Positions 1 to 8,439 of a stretch of 64,000 nt of DNA are shown here, in pieces. The first letter of the stretch is position 1, and the number at the start of each line of letters is the position of its first letter. The position numbers and the translations under genes were made by a program. A model generated the notes under the pieces. The model saw only the letters and a program-made list of their open reading frames with translations. It was not told where the DNA came from and searched no databases. The stretch is from Eubacterium plexicaudatum ASF492 (GTDB lineage Bacteria > Bacillota > Clostridia > Lachnospirales > Lachnospiraceae), in NCBI RefSeq assembly GCF_000364225.2, contig NZ_AQFT02000001.1, positions 744,001 through 808,000 on the forward strand. The letters are read 5' to 3'.

Positions 1-188
1 CAGATATAAGTTCCTGCACCGTTTCTGAATTTACTGTTTCGGGAGGGAAATATGTCGGTGCTGCTGTCGGGTATTCCTATGGGACAACATCCGTAGACGG
101 CTTTGACGGGCAGATGACATGGGACGGCTCGGAAAGCAGAGAGCAGGTTGGCACTGACGAAAGCGTGAAACTGGAGGAACTGAAATAA
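1..188 (+). CDS. C-terminal end of an unrecognised protein (cut by window edge)
   Basis: An open frame runs in from the window edge and stops at 186-188, giving about 61 residues. The end is Gly/Ser/Thr-rich and then acidic, closing with KLEELK. I do not recognise the family. It lies 50 bases upstream of a truncated regulator, and conjugative-element fragments follow, so it is probably part of the same degenerate conjugative element. No start is visible here. Confidence 0.5.
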   Translation, partial: DISSCTVSEFTVSGGKYVGAAVGYSYGTTSVDGFDGQMTWDGSESREQVGTDESVKLEELK

Positions 189-237
189 AAAAGCTGGTCT
201 GCGGCATTTGCAGAAACAGCAGGAAAGAGGTGGCATC

Positions 238-483
238 GTGCGTATAATGGTTCTTGAACTGAAAGATCAGGACTCGCCCATCTTTGATAAGATTATGGAA
301 GTGGTGAAATGCTGTCCTGATATTGAACACATAAGGATAAAGGATGAGCCGATGCTGTCACTGCCGGGACTGGAAATCTATCCCGGCAGGCGCAAGTTAT
401 ACCGTGACCGCCGGGAGATCAATCTTACGGCAAAGGAGTATTGTTGCTGCCTGTTTATTCTGACGTCTAATAAATCTGATTGA
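238..483 (+). pseudogene. Truncated winged-helix response-regulator-like protein
   Basis: The GTG at 238 follows a purine-rich AAAGAGG and opens a frame with VLELKDQD, then a DNA-binding-domain-like stretch LEIYPGRRKLYRDRREINLT. This resembles the C-terminal winged helix of OmpR-type regulators carried by Lachnospiraceae conjugative elements, where KEY is normally followed by DLL and a recognition helix. Here the frame slips after KEY and reads into the left end of the transposon at 485, so the recognition helix is lost. The product would not be functional. Assignment is by family resemblance, not by catalytic residues. Confidence 0.55.
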
Positions 484-484
484 T

Positions 485-500
485 TGTCACAGAATTAACC
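485..500 (+). repeat. Left terminal inverted repeat of the DUF6431 transposon
   Basis: TGTCACAGAATTAACC; pairs with the complement of 4079-4094 at 15 of 16 positions. Confidence 0.8.
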
Positions 501-630
501 GATATAATGACATCAGCATATAGAAAGAGAAAGTTCCAGAGCACTTTCTTTTTGCAGAGACAAGTGTTCCGGAACTTTATTAAAACCATGGTTATTATAT
601 CAAAATATATAGTAAAATACAATCGGGAAG

Positions 631-1147
631 ATGATTTTTTTCTGTAACCAGTGAAGAAGACAGTATCTGTCCATGCTGTGGGAACCCGCTTAAATACAGG
701 GACCGCAGGCTGCGTGTCCATAAAGTTGCCGGCGGAGGGAAAGAATGGTACCAGATCAGGCGTTTGAAATGTACGAATGATGAATGCGGAAGGCTCCAAA
801 ATGAGCTGCCGGACTGCATGTTCCCTTATAAACATTATGATGCCGGACTGATAGAGGATGTAGTGGATGAAGTTGTCAGCGGGGACGATCCTGAAACAGA
901 GAATTATCCCTGTGAAGGGACCATAAACCACTGGAAATGGTGGATGAAGATGAATGAGCAGAACATAGAAGGCCGGATAAGATCATCAGCGCACCGCTTC
1001 CTGGACTTTGGGGACGGGTTCCTAAAATCCATGGATTCTTTGCTGGAGGAACTGAAAAAGAGGATAAGCCCCGGCTGGCTGAAGGCGGCTGCCAGGTTTA
1101 TATATAATTCAGGAGGGCGGTTAGAGCCGTACCCGCAGACGGCCTGA
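631..1147 (+). pseudogene. DUF6431 domain protein, transposon-encoded
   Basis: The frame contains CPCCGNPLKYRDRRLR followed by LKCTNDECGRLQNELPD, a zinc-ribbon-like CxxC...C pattern, then an aromatic-rich helical tail. This is the DUF6431 protein that accompanies this transposase class; its role is unknown, possibly DNA-end or target recognition. The likely ATG at 631 is out of frame with the body because of a run of seven T; one T fewer joins them. A second DUF6431 protein with the same partner order is at 19373-19966, which supports the assignment. Confidence 0.6.
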
Positions 1148-1218
1148 CTTGTGCACCTGCTTTTGTTCGCTGTCATCTTTTTTAAGTGTATAGTTATCTC
1201 CAGAAGGAGGTAATGCAT

Positions 1219-2622
1219 ATGCAGAAAAAAGAAATCAAAAAGTGGCAGGATGAGGAAGCGCTGAAAAGGTACCGTATGATAGCGCCGCTGCTGGATGAAG
1301 GGCTGGATGAAGGGAAAAGGCGGCAGATGCGGGAAGAAGCCGCCGAAAAAAACGGCATATCCAAAAGGAGCCTTTACCGGTATGAGGCAGGGTATCGGGA
1401 CAACGGCTTTGAAGGGCTGCGCCCAATGAGCCGGACAAAGAAGCGGATGCAGAGGCTGCCGGATAACTTTGATGAGGTGATGGAGCAGGCAATGCAGCTG
1501 AAACGGGAAGTTCCAAAGCGCAGCGTGCGCCAGATCATAAAGATTCTGGAGCTGGAAGGATGGGTGGCGCCAGGGGTTTTGAAACAGTCCACAATGCAGA
1601 GGCATCTGTACGAAGCGGGGCTTGGGAAGAAGCAAATGAAGCGGTATGCAGAAAACGTGAGACGTCTTCCAGGCGGTTCTGCCGTCCGCACAGGATGGAA
1701 CTCCTGCAGGGTGACATTAAATATGGACCGGACATACGGACAACGGACGGGGAATTGATAAAAACGTATTTGTCATCATTGATCGATGACCATTCCAGGT
1801 ATATCGTGCAGTCAGAGTTTTATGATAACCAGAGGCAGGAGATTGTGGAGGACACATTCCATAAGGCAGTCTTAAAGGCGGGAAAGTTTGACTGTGCGTA
1901 TCTGGACCATGGGGTGCAGTATACACTTCACATCTTGGGAAGGCGTGTGCGAAACTGGGGATCCGTATTGTCCATGCAAAGCCAGGTGCGTGCCAATCGA
2001 AGGGAAAAATTGAAAAATTCCACCAGAAAGTTGACCAGTTTATAGCAGAGATCCGTGTGGCGCATGTGCATTCTGTGAAAGAACTGAACAGTAGATGGAA
2101 GGTTTTTTTGGAACAGGAATACCAGAAAGAGGCTCATGCGGGGATCCGGGAGTATTATGAATCTTACGGCGCAAAGGTCCCGGCATGCGGGATCACGCCG
2201 GAGCAGGAATGGATGAGGGATGCGAGGGGCCTTATATTTATAGATGTGTCTGTAGTGGCGGATGCATTCCTGCATAGGGAAACGCGCAAGATTGATGAAG
2301 CGGGGTGTTTTTCTTTTGAAGGCGCCAGATATGAGGCAAGCGCGGCCCTGGCAAACCTGGAGGCTGAAATTGCATATGACCCAATGAATACGCAGACCAT
2401 CATGGTTTACTGTAAAGGGACGGAGTCGGTGGCTGCGCACCGGATAGAGATAGGCGCCTATGCGTCAAAGGTTCCGCCTGTGCCTATGGGAATGACGGGA
2501 AGCATCCCTGAGACGTCAAGGCTGCTGGACGCCCTTGAGAAAAATACAGGGAAGACCACCGCCAGATGGCGCAAGTCCTGTCTTTTGAGGATTACGGAAA
2601 GGAGGGCGGCCAAAATGTATGA
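1219..2622 (+). pseudogene. DDE (rve-type) transposase of the DUF6431 transposon, frameshifted
   Basis: ATG 1219 has SD AAGGAGG at 1204-1210. The rejoined product, about 470 residues, has an N-terminal HTH (NGISKRSLYRYEAGY), a catalytic core with GDIKYGP (first Asp), CAYLDHG (second Asp) and SKGKIEKFH (Glu), and a Mu-C-like beta-barrel tail. Three frame breaks, near 1660, 1925 and 2555, split it; the first and last are consistent with one missing A. The true stop at 2620-2622 overlaps the ATPase start in ATGTATGA. It acts in the cytoplasm on transposon ends, with the ATPase as target-selection partner. As written it is inactive. Confidence 0.7.
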
Positions 2623-3430
2623 GACTTTTTTTGAAATGGAGCATACGCCGTTCACCAGGGATATACCGGTGGAGAGGCTTTATACATCGCCAAAGATAGA
2701 AAACGCCCTGGGGAGGCTTGTTTATGTTGTGGACCGTCAGATGTTCGCGGTCGTGACGGCGAATCCAGGATGCGGCAAGTCCACGCTGATACGGATGCTG
2801 GACGGGAGGCTTGGCAGGGAAAAATACCTGCTTTTGTACCTTTCGGATTCGAAATTGACGCCTCGGTGGCTGTATGCGGGGCTTTTAGGGCAGTTGGGCC
2901 TTGAGGCGCATTTTTTCAGCGGAGATTCCAAACGGCTGCTGCAGAAAGAGATCGGGTCAGTCTGTGCGGAACAGAAAAAGAAAGTTGTCTGCGTGCTGGA
3001 TGAGGCGCACCTTTTAGGGAAGGACATGCTGGAGGAGCTGCGCTTCCTACTGAATTATAAATTTGATTCCAGCAGCCCGATGTCGCTGGTGCTTGTTGGA
3101 CAGACGGAGCTGTGGGAGCAGAAGCTGAGGCTGCAGGCTTATACAGCCATACGCCAGAGGATTGACATGAACATTGTTCTGGGCAGGCTTGACCGTGCAG
3201 AGACAGGGAAATATATAGCAGCGCACCTGGCATATGCAGGGGTAAAGCAGGACCTGTTTACCAGCGGGGCGGAGGACGAGGTATATAAGATCTCAACAGG
3301 CATACCAAGGATGATCAACCGCGTCTGTGAAAAGACCCTGCTGTATGCATACCAGCAGCAGAAACGTTTAGCGGATGAACATATGGTAAGGTTCGTTGCG
3401 GACCATGAGATGCTTGGAGGCATGGAATGA
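2615..3430 (+). CDS. AAA ATPase transposition protein (ExeA/TniB/TnsC-like)
   Basis: About 271 residues from ATG 2615 (SD GGAAAGGAGGG at 2597). Opens with MYETFFEMEHTPFTRDIP, typical of ExeA-like ATPases in transposons. Walker A is NPGCGKST, Walker B is VVCVLDEAHLL, followed by a sensor-like LVLVGQTEL and an arginine-containing AIRQRIDMN. It should load on target DNA with ATP and recruit the transposase. The start overlaps the transposase stop by eight bases and its own stop overlaps the next ATG (ATGA), so the three are translationally coupled. It looks intact although its transposase is broken. Confidence 0.8.
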   Translation: MYETFFEMEHTPFTRDIPVERLYTSPKIENALGRLVYVVDRQMFAVVTANPGCGKSTLIRMLDGRLGREKYLLLYLSDSKLTPRWLYAGLLGQLGLEAHFFSGDSKRLLQKEIGSVCAEQKKKVVCVLDEAHLLGKDMLEELRFLLNYKFDSSSPMSLVLVGQTELWEQKLRLQAYTAIRQRIDMNIVLGRLDRAETGKYIAAHLAYAGVKQDLFTSGAEDEVYKISTGIPRMINRVCEKTLLYAYQQQKRLADEHMVRFVADHEMLGGME

Positions 3431-3777
3431 GCGGCGGGCCAGCAGGAGGCATCCTGTTTCTGTGTACAGGCCCTGCGAAATGGGAGCCGGATGAAAGGAG
3501 ATGGAGCGGGGAAATAAAAATAACCAGGCGCAGCGTAAGCATGGTGGAGTTTATAATTTATGGGAGAAGCAGCTGTATGAACGGCATAGTTGGAAAATAT
3601 ATGAGTGGACAGTATATCTGTATTCCTGATATAAACGTGGGATGCCCGCTGAGCAGATTTTCGGACATATTTTGGAATAAGCAGAGGCTGTCAGCACATA
3701 TGCAGGAAGCAGATGCAGTAACAACAGCATATGCCCTGAAAGCATTATCTGAATATTTAGGCACAGACTGGCTGTAA
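3427..3777 (+). CDS. Small fourth ORF of the transposon, unknown function
   Basis: ATG 3427 overlaps the ATPase stop in ATGA. It codes for 116 residues with a basic N-terminal third and an Ala-rich helical C-terminus (MQEADAVTTAYALKALSEYL). I recognise no domain. The first part may be a frame-shifted remnant, since other parts of this transposon are decayed. Its coupling to the ATPase is the only argument that it is expressed. Confidence 0.4.
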   Translation: MSGGPAGGILFLCTGPAKWEPDERRWSGEIKITRRSVSMVEFIIYGRSSCMNGIVGKYMSGQYICIPDINVGCPLSRFSDIFWNKQRLSAHMQEADAVTTAYALKALSEYLGTDWL

Positions 3778-3855
3778 CAGTATTTGACTATTCGCAAAAA
3801 TGATATTAGGCGAAGTGTGCGGAAAGAACAGACAATTTAAAACAGAAGGCGGGAA

Positions 3856-3885
3856 AAGGCCGTCCGGAGAGTTCCGGGCGGCCTT
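3856..3885 (+). terminator. Strong hairpin downstream of the transposon genes
   Basis: AAGGCCGTCCGGA pairs with TTCCGGGCGGCCTT around a 3-base loop, with one G-U pair. There is no clean U tract after it, so termination is inferred from position after the last transposon gene. Confidence 0.4.
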
Positions 3886-4078
3886 GTTGTGTGAATTGTG
3901 CAGGAATGAGGAACAATTCTGGGAATGGATCAGAACTGTGGCATCGAGAATTGACAGAAAGTTCCAGACGGAGGTATGGAAAATGTAGCCTGAATGGTTG
4001 ATATATGCCAGAAATGAACAGTTGTATATACAATTAGCTGTATGTCAGGAAAATGGGAAAGTTTGAGACAGTGAATGA

Positions 4079-4094
4079 GGTTAAATCTGTGACA
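4079..4094 (-). repeat. Right terminal inverted repeat of the DUF6431 transposon
   Basis: On the minus strand this reads TGTCACAGATTTAACC, matching the left end except for one base. Confidence 0.8.
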
Positions 4095-4176
4095 GCTCAT
4101 GAAGTTATTAACAATAATAATTCTTAAATAAAAATCCCAATTTACAGAACAATTCCGCTGTAAATATCACTTTGTT

Positions 4177-4319
4177 CGGTGTTTACAGGATTAAAGACAG
4201 TAGTGACAGCAATCGGCGCAGGCGTGGCAGTATGGGGCGTGATCAATCTGCTTGAGGGATATGGAAATGACAATCCGGGCGCAAAGAGCCAGGGAATCAA
4301 GCAGGTCACGGCGAATTAG
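4177..4319 (+). pseudogene. 5' part of maff2 (Maff-2 family conjugation protein), split by the mobilizable element
   Basis: The frame reads TVVTAIGAGVAVWGVINLLE then GYGNDNPGAKSQGIKQ, the conserved signature of Maff-2 family small membrane proteins of Tn1549-like conjugative elements. After GIKQ it runs into foreign sequence and stops at 4317-4319. The missing end (QLMAGGG...) is found 56 kb away at 60628-60702 in the right frame and orientation. The extreme N-terminus also lacks a convincing start, probably lost next to the transposon at 4094. Confidence 0.75.
4302..4304 (+). other. Left junction of the mobilizable element in maff2 (attL)
   Basis: Within GGAATCAAGCAG|GTCACG the maff2 reading GIKQ ends and element DNA begins. 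The matching junction is CACAG|CTTATGG at 60628-60630, where maff2 resumes with QLMAGGG. The shared bases are only CAG (A-x-CAG), as expected of large serine recombinases, which exchange at a 2-base core and leave little duplication. Confidence 0.65.
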
Positions 4320-4384
4320 AGGTAATCAAAAGAGGAAAGGAAAAGCACAATCCAGACGGAACCGGCGATACCGTCAAGAAATAT

Positions 4385-4413
4385 TTGTGAGTTAGCAAGA
4401 ATCCTGATATAAT
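4385..4413 (+). promoter_or_regulatory. Sigma-A-like promoter for the regulator/tnpV genes
   Basis: TTGTGA and TATAAT are separated by 17 bases, with the XRE-gene start 42 bases further on. No operator is obvious. Confidence 0.55.
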
Positions 4414-4454
4414 GGGTACAAACGCCCATCCGGGGCAGAAAGGCAGGGAGAAAA

Positions 4455-4727
4455 ATGCACATCAGCTACAAACCGCTCTGGCACACGCTGATAGAGCGCA
4501 ACATGAGGAAAGAGGATTTAAGGCTTGCCGCTGGACTGACCACAAATATGATTGCCAATATGGGCAAAGAGGGAAAACACATCAGCATGGACACGCTGGC
4601 ACGAATCTGCGAAACGCTGGATTGTGGCATTATGGACGTGATTGAACTGGCCAGTGACGAGCCTTCCGCCACAGGAGGGAACGATAATGGAAAAACTGAA
4701 AGAAAGAATCACAGAGAACGGCATTGA
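4455..4727 (+). CDS. XRE-family helix-turn-helix regulator
   Basis: ATG 4455 (SD AGGGAGAA) opens a 90-residue protein with an HTH: MRKEDLRLAAGLTTNMIANM is helix 2-3, followed by HISMDTLARICETLDC and a Ser/Asn-rich tail. It matches the small Cro/CI regulators found next to tnpV in Tn4451-type mobilizable elements. It overlaps tnpV by about 40 bases in another frame, so the pair is co-transcribed from the promoter at 4385-4413. Likely controls element genes. The tail past about residue 70 may be non-functional read-through. Confidence 0.7.
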   Translation: MHISYKPLWHTLIERNMRKEDLRLAAGLTTNMIANMGKEGKHISMDTLARICETLDCGIMDVIELASDEPSATGGNDNGKTERKNHRERH

Positions 4728-5064
4728 TTATATTCTGGTAGGCGATTACTATATCCCGGACTTGAAGCTGCCGGAGGAGAACCGCCCCAGCGGAAGCTAT
4801 GGGCGGCTGCACCAGAAATATCTCAAAGAGGAACATCCGGCACGGTACAGCTCCCTTATCCTGACCGGGAAATTGTGGACGTACCTTGCCGACCTAAATG
4901 AGCAGGCGGAGGAACGGCTTGACTTAATCATAGAGCAGATGAAAGCAGCCGAGGGAGTGACGGAGGAACTGAAAGCCCGAAACCAGCTTGAATGGGTGGG
5001 GCGGATAAACAATATCCGCAGCCGGGCAGAGGAAATCATAAAAAGTGAGATGATTTATTTATAG
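4687..5064 (+). CDS. tnpV: TnpV transposon-encoded protein
   Basis: ATG 4687 with SD AGGAGGGA. The 125-residue product begins MEKLKERITENGIDYILVGD and contains RPSGSYGRLHQKYLKEEHPA, the hallmark of TnpV proteins of Tn4451/Tn5398-like mobilizable transposons. The rest is acidic and helical with no known catalytic motif; its molecular role is unknown. Its presence identifies the 56-kb insert in maff2 as a Tn4451-like element, whose recombinase remnant is at the opposite end (59044-60525). Confidence 0.85.
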   Translation: MEKLKERITENGIDYILVGDYYIPDLKLPEENRPSGSYGRLHQKYLKEEHPARYSSLILTGKLWTYLADLNEQAEERLDLIIEQMKAAEGVTEELKARNQLEWVGRINNIRSRAEEIIKSEMIYL

Positions 5065-5367
5065 AAATGTGGTAGAATCATTTTGGGCAATAAAATCGGG
5101 ATTTAAGGATGAGAGATAAAATGATAGAATCGGAATTTAAAACAAAAGCACAGGAATTGATTAAGTTAATGGTAGATACGATTGCAGACAAAGAATATAC
5201 AAAACTTGTATCCAGTATTCCACCGAAATCTTCATGGGCCTCTTTTATTGACACAGAACAGACATCAGAAAATGCCTGCTTGGGATTTGGAAAATGGTTA
5301 ATTGAGCAATTGGCTATGTGGGAAGAATATGAAGATAAAAAGTTTGCGGTAGACCATTTTCAAAAAT

Positions 5368-7264
5368 GAGCACTCTCGGAAACTCAATAGAGAATAAGCA
5401 GGAAAAGGTTGATTTTCAGAAATGAGAGGGATAAGGGATGGATGATTATGGGGCTTGAGCAGTCCAGAGAGCATAAAGAATAAAAATGTGCATGACTTTA
5501 AAACCTGTCGAAAAACAGGCCTGAAAGAATCCGGAAGCAGGAAACTTGGTTTATGCCACTGCCTGCACCTGCTGTTTATAGCGGGCATCCAGATGGATGC
5601 AGATTCCAATCATGGTTGTCATGAAAGAATAATGCTCCTTTGTGTGTATGAACATACGGTGCAGTCCGTAATCATTGAGGATGCGGTTGTTGATACGTTC
5701 CGTGGCGGTGCGTTGATTATAAATCTTCTTATAAGCATCTGTGCCGCGGGGGACGTCGGTGTAAAGCCGGATATCCCATTCGGGCCGGGTCTTGACGACT
5801 CTCCCATATTTGGAATCGGTGCAGGAGTTTTTACATTTGGAACAGTGATCTTTCCCATAGGGGCAGCGCCACATGAGGTAACCGCTGGATCTGTCATAAC
5901 CGTTAGGCTTCATGCGCAGTTTTTCCTGACATAAGGGCGTTCCATCTTTGTCAATGGTGATGGTATCAGGAATTGTTTTTGGCCGGCCGCATTTGTCGTT
6001 CAGGTCGATGAAGGCCCGTATTCCCCTGTTTTTAAGGATCCGGTAGGTGGGGTAATTGTCCATTGCAGAATCCAGGCACATATTCGAGGTGGAAACAGCC
6101 GGCATATGTTTTTCCAGTTCATGGAAAGCGACAAGGAAATTGACCGAATCATGACGCTTTGCACTGGTAAAACGCAGAAGCAGGGGGAGATCTGTCCTGA
6201 GTTCACTGTTATAGCAGGATAATTGGAACAAAGTGTAGCCGAAGTAATATTTTTCCAGGTCGCTGTCCCAGCCCCAGGAAGCATCGGGGTCGGGGAAATG
6301 CCGCAGGTTTTCCGGTGCGCCAACCCTGTGGTGCCCGCGTGGGCAGGCATGGGTATGCACGGCGGTGCCGTCTCCGGAAACCGTAAGGTGTTCCCTTGGT
6401 ATGAGGCCGGATTCCATGGAAGGCAGGACAGCCACGTGATAGAAGAAGCGCTGCAGCCGCCCTTCAAAGTTAAAAGGGATATCCTTCCCGCTCATGAGCC
6501 GTTTTTCGATAGATTCTGTGATTTTGGGCTTTGCCTCCTGTGCTTTCTGTTTTTTGCCTTTGGGCTTATCCGGCTTTTTGGTGTTCCAGGAAGCCGGAAG
6601 CAGTTTGTCCCGCGCATATAAGTCCGTTGGCGGTGCAGCCCAGAGCCTGTCCATGAAGTCAAAATAAGAACCGAGGGGCGGCAGGGAATCCGTAGTGCAG
6701 CCGATGAGAGCGGCAAGGAGGCGGTCATGTTTGAGCCTGTCGACCCAAAGGGTAAGGGATAGCTTGGCCAAACCTTCTGAAAATAGAAGAAAGAAAAGGA
6801 TAAAAGACCAAAAGATTTGTGGCTGGTTCTTAGCGGGCCTGCCAGTGTTGGAGTAAAAGGGCAGACGGAACTCCATGGCCTTATCGGTATCGAAAAGGCG
6901 GAGTTTCTGCCATGGCTTCCAAAGCTCCGTATGGAGCCGGACTCTTTCAGAGGAATCGAAATGGACTTTGGATTCGTTGAGAAAGTACTTGTAATCTTGC
7001 ATGGACTGCCAGTACTTGATCATAAAGTGCACCTCCTAGTAGTTTAGTTTAATGCTGTGCGTGTGGCACAGACGCTTCTTAACTACAAGGGGCGCGTTTG
7101 GTGACTGGCGTATATGGTCACCAAACGCGCCGCACATTTTGACTTATATGTCAATACTTTTTGAAAATTTAACAAAAATGTTTTCCAGGATATGGAGGAA
7201 AGCAAAAAAGAAGAACATGAAAAAAGAGCGGAAATTCGGGCTTAAAGAGTTTCCGAGACCGCTC
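5368..7264 (-). mobile_element. IS1182-like insertion sequence, copy A
   Basis: An 1,897-base element with 18-base ends GAGCACTCTCGGAAACTC (5368) and the complement of GAGCGGTCTCGGAAACTC (7264), differing at two positions. It is flanked by a 5-base target duplication AAAAT (5363-5367, 7265-7269). A second copy of the same length is at 53747-55643 in opposite orientation. Confidence 0.9.
5551..7023 (-). CDS. IS1182-family transposase, copy A
   Basis: ATG at 7023 (SD AGGAGGTG), 490 residues, the usual length for the family. The DDE residues can be placed in VSGDGTAVHTHA, LDSAMDNYPTYRIL and RTATERINNRIL. A Cys-rich stretch (CPYGKDHCSKCKNSC) lies before the last catalytic segment, as in many IS1182 transposases. 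The frame is intact. It differs from copy B (53988-55460) by only a few residues (for example H/Y near residue 20 and D/N near 45), so both copies moved recently. Confidence 0.9.
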   Translation of the reverse strand: MIKYWQSMQDYKYFLNESKVHFDSSERVRLHTELWKPWQKLRLFDTDKAMEFRLPFYSNTGRPAKNQPQIFWSFILFFLLFSEGLAKLSLTLWVDRLKHDRLLAALIGCTTDSLPPLGSYFDFMDRLWAAPPTDLYARDKLLPASWNTKKPDKPKGKKQKAQEAKPKITESIEKRLMSGKDIPFNFEGRLQRFFYHVAVLPSMESGLIPREHLTVSGDGTAVHTHACPRGHHRVGAPENLRHFPDPDASWGWDSDLEKYYFGYTLFQLSCYNSELRTDLPLLLRFTSAKRHDSVNFLVAFHELEKHMPAVSTSNMCLDSAMDNYPTYRILKNRGIRAFIDLNDKCGRPKTIPDTITIDKDGTPLCQEKLRMKPNGYDRSSGYLMWRCPYGKDHCSKCKNSCTDSKYGRVVKTRPEWDIRLYTDVPRGTDAYKKIYNQRTATERINNRILNDYGLHRMFIHTKEHYSFMTTMIGICIHLDARYKQQVQAVA

Positions 7265-7439
7265 AAAATCCTGTATGGAGGATATAGATGCTATGGATGA
7301 AGCAAGGCTTGAAATTGATAATAGGGATATAGTGTGTTACAGGCCAACGAGTTTTGGAGAAGAATTGGATTTTTGGTTTGAAATAGAGTTTTTCATAGAG
7401 AATGGACAAATAAAGGCGGTATTTGATGTAAATATATAA

Positions 7440-7513
7440 AAGTTCAAGTTCCACTTTATTGAGCAGATAAAGAAAGCGAAAAATCGGGATTTGAATATGC
7501 AGAAAGGGCAGGT
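7440..7513 (+). repeat. Intergenic module repeated upstream of immunity-like genes
   Basis: TTTATTGAGCAGATAAA then a purine stretch and AAAAATCGGGATT. The same module occurs at 8388-8427 and shorter forms (AATCGGG) at about 5093 and 8014, each just before a small gene. Confidence 0.6.
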
Positions 7514-7960
7514 ATGAAATACAAGGAAGAAGTAAAAGACTTATTTTCGGTTTCAGAAGATTATTATTTTGCACACTGTATCAGTGCGGATTTTGGCATG
7601 GGGAAAGGGATTGTTGTTGAATTTAACAAGCGATTTGATATGAAACACATATTACAGAGGAAATATCCCGAATACGCAAAACATTTTATGGATTGCAAAA
7701 TCAGCGGCGATTGTATTTTAGAAGGCAGAGTATTGAATCTCATTACAAAAGAGAGATATTTTCATAAACCAACCCTTGCAGCCATGAAAGCTGCACTACA
7801 AAAAATGAAAGAGATATGTGAACGAGAAAGTATCTATAAAATTGCAATGCCGACTATTGGCGCAGGGCTTGATCGTTTGAAATGGGAAGATGTTGCAACC
7901 CAAATAAAGAATGTATTTGAAGATACAGAAATTGAAATTTTGGTTTGCAAATTAAAGTAG
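7514..7960 (+). CDS. Stand-alone macrodomain protein, TARG1/OARD1-like
   Basis: ATG 7514 (SD AAAGGGCAGG), 148 residues, a single macrodomain. AHCISADFGMGKGIVVEF is the ADP-ribose-binding loop; FHKPTL carries a lysine matching the catalytic Lys of human TARG1; GAGLDRLKWEDV carries the matching Asp. Known TARG1-like enzymes remove ADP-ribose from acidic side chains, and the macrodomain of DarG antitoxins belongs to the same branch and reverses DNA ADP-ribosylation. No DarT-like toxin is adjacent. In this row of small genes it could act as an orphan immunity protein against an ADP-ribosylating toxin (inference). Confidence 0.85.
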   Translation: MKYKEEVKDLFSVSEDYYFAHCISADFGMGKGIVVEFNKRFDMKHILQRKYPEYAKHFMDCKISGDCILEGRVLNLITKERYFHKPTLAAMKAALQKMKEICERESIYKIAMPTIGAGLDRLKWEDVATQIKNVFEDTEIEILVCKLK

Positions 7961-8039
7961 TTTTTTCGCACGATCAATTTCTGTTTGCTGGAAAGAGAAA
8001 TAGAATGAAAAAATCGGGTTTTTGAGAGGAGTAACTATC

Positions 8040-8378
8040 ATGGTTATTGATACTTGGGAAAACGGTCAGTATAAAGAAATCTGGGTTTATTCAGAAGAAA
8101 CAGATGATGATGAACGGGCGATGTGTGGATTGATAAATGGTGATTGGGGTTGGCTCAATTATTATAACGAGGAATGTGACGCAGGATTAAGCTCCAGAAA
8201 TCCGAACTATACTGGTACAGACGATGAAACCATGAATTTTATAATAAATGGTGAACTTGACCCATACCCTTTATCTTGTGTGTTACCCGCAGAACAAGTG
8301 ATGAAAGCCCTTGAATATTTTGAAAAGTATCATAAGTTGCCCACATTCATAACGTGGCATGATGATAATTTCGCTTAG
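8040..8378 (+). CDS. Imm1-like immunity protein
   Basis: ATG 8040 (SD GAGAGGAG) gives 112 residues. It has GLINGDWGWLNYYNEE near residue 30, then NPNYTG, a P-x-x-C-VLPAEQVMKALEYFE segment and a closing KLPTFITWHDD. The pattern of a central aromatic strand, VxxEQ-helix and terminal P-x-x-x-W is that of Imm1-type immunity proteins, which neutralise polymorphic toxins. The assignment is by pattern only. It is preceded by a short form of the AATCGGG module, like its neighbours, and has no cognate toxin nearby. Confidence 0.55.
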   Translation: MVIDTWENGQYKEIWVYSEETDDDERAMCGLINGDWGWLNYYNEECDAGLSSRNPNYTGTDDETMNFIINGELDPYPLSCVLPAEQVMKALEYFEKYHKLPTFITWHDDNFA

Positions 8379-8439
8379 AAAATTCCAGTTTATTGAGCAG
8401 ATAAACAGAGCGAAAAATCGGGATTGATGGAGGGCAACT

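Larger units (their letters stand above)
485..4094 (+). mobile_element. Mu/Tn7-like transposon with DUF6431, transposase and AAA ATPase genes
   Basis: A 3.6-kb element with 16-base terminal inverted repeats (15/16 identity, TG...CA ends). Gene order is DUF6431 protein, rve-type DDE transposase, AAA ATPase and a small fourth ORF, with overlapping stops and starts in the last three. A transposase plus ATPase is the Mu/Tn552/Tn7 strategy. No matching target duplication flanks it (TTGAT at the left, GCTCA at the right), which suggests deletion of host DNA next to the element. The motif GAAAGTTCCAGA occurs near both ends and may be an internal transposase-binding site. Confidence 0.75.
5121..7439 (+). 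pseudogene. Small acidic cytosolic protein interrupted by IS1182-like copy A
   Basis: Removing the insertion sequence 5368-7264 and one AAAAT duplicate rejoins a frame of about 142 residues: IESEFKTKAQELIKLMVDTI ... FAVDHFQK then SCMEDIDAMDEARL ... FFIENGQIKAVFDVNI. It is acidic, without signal or membrane segment. I do not recognise it with certainty; size, composition and its place in a row of immunity-like genes suggest an immunity or nuclear-transport-factor-like fold. ATG 5121 (SD AAGGATGAG) is preferred over 5109. The insertion disrupts it near residue 82. Confidence 0.65.

Noticed and set aside
904..1635. Long minus-strand frame antisense to the DUF6431 and transposase genes
   Set aside because: Shadow frame in GC-rich coding DNA; the plus strand encodes recognisable domains.
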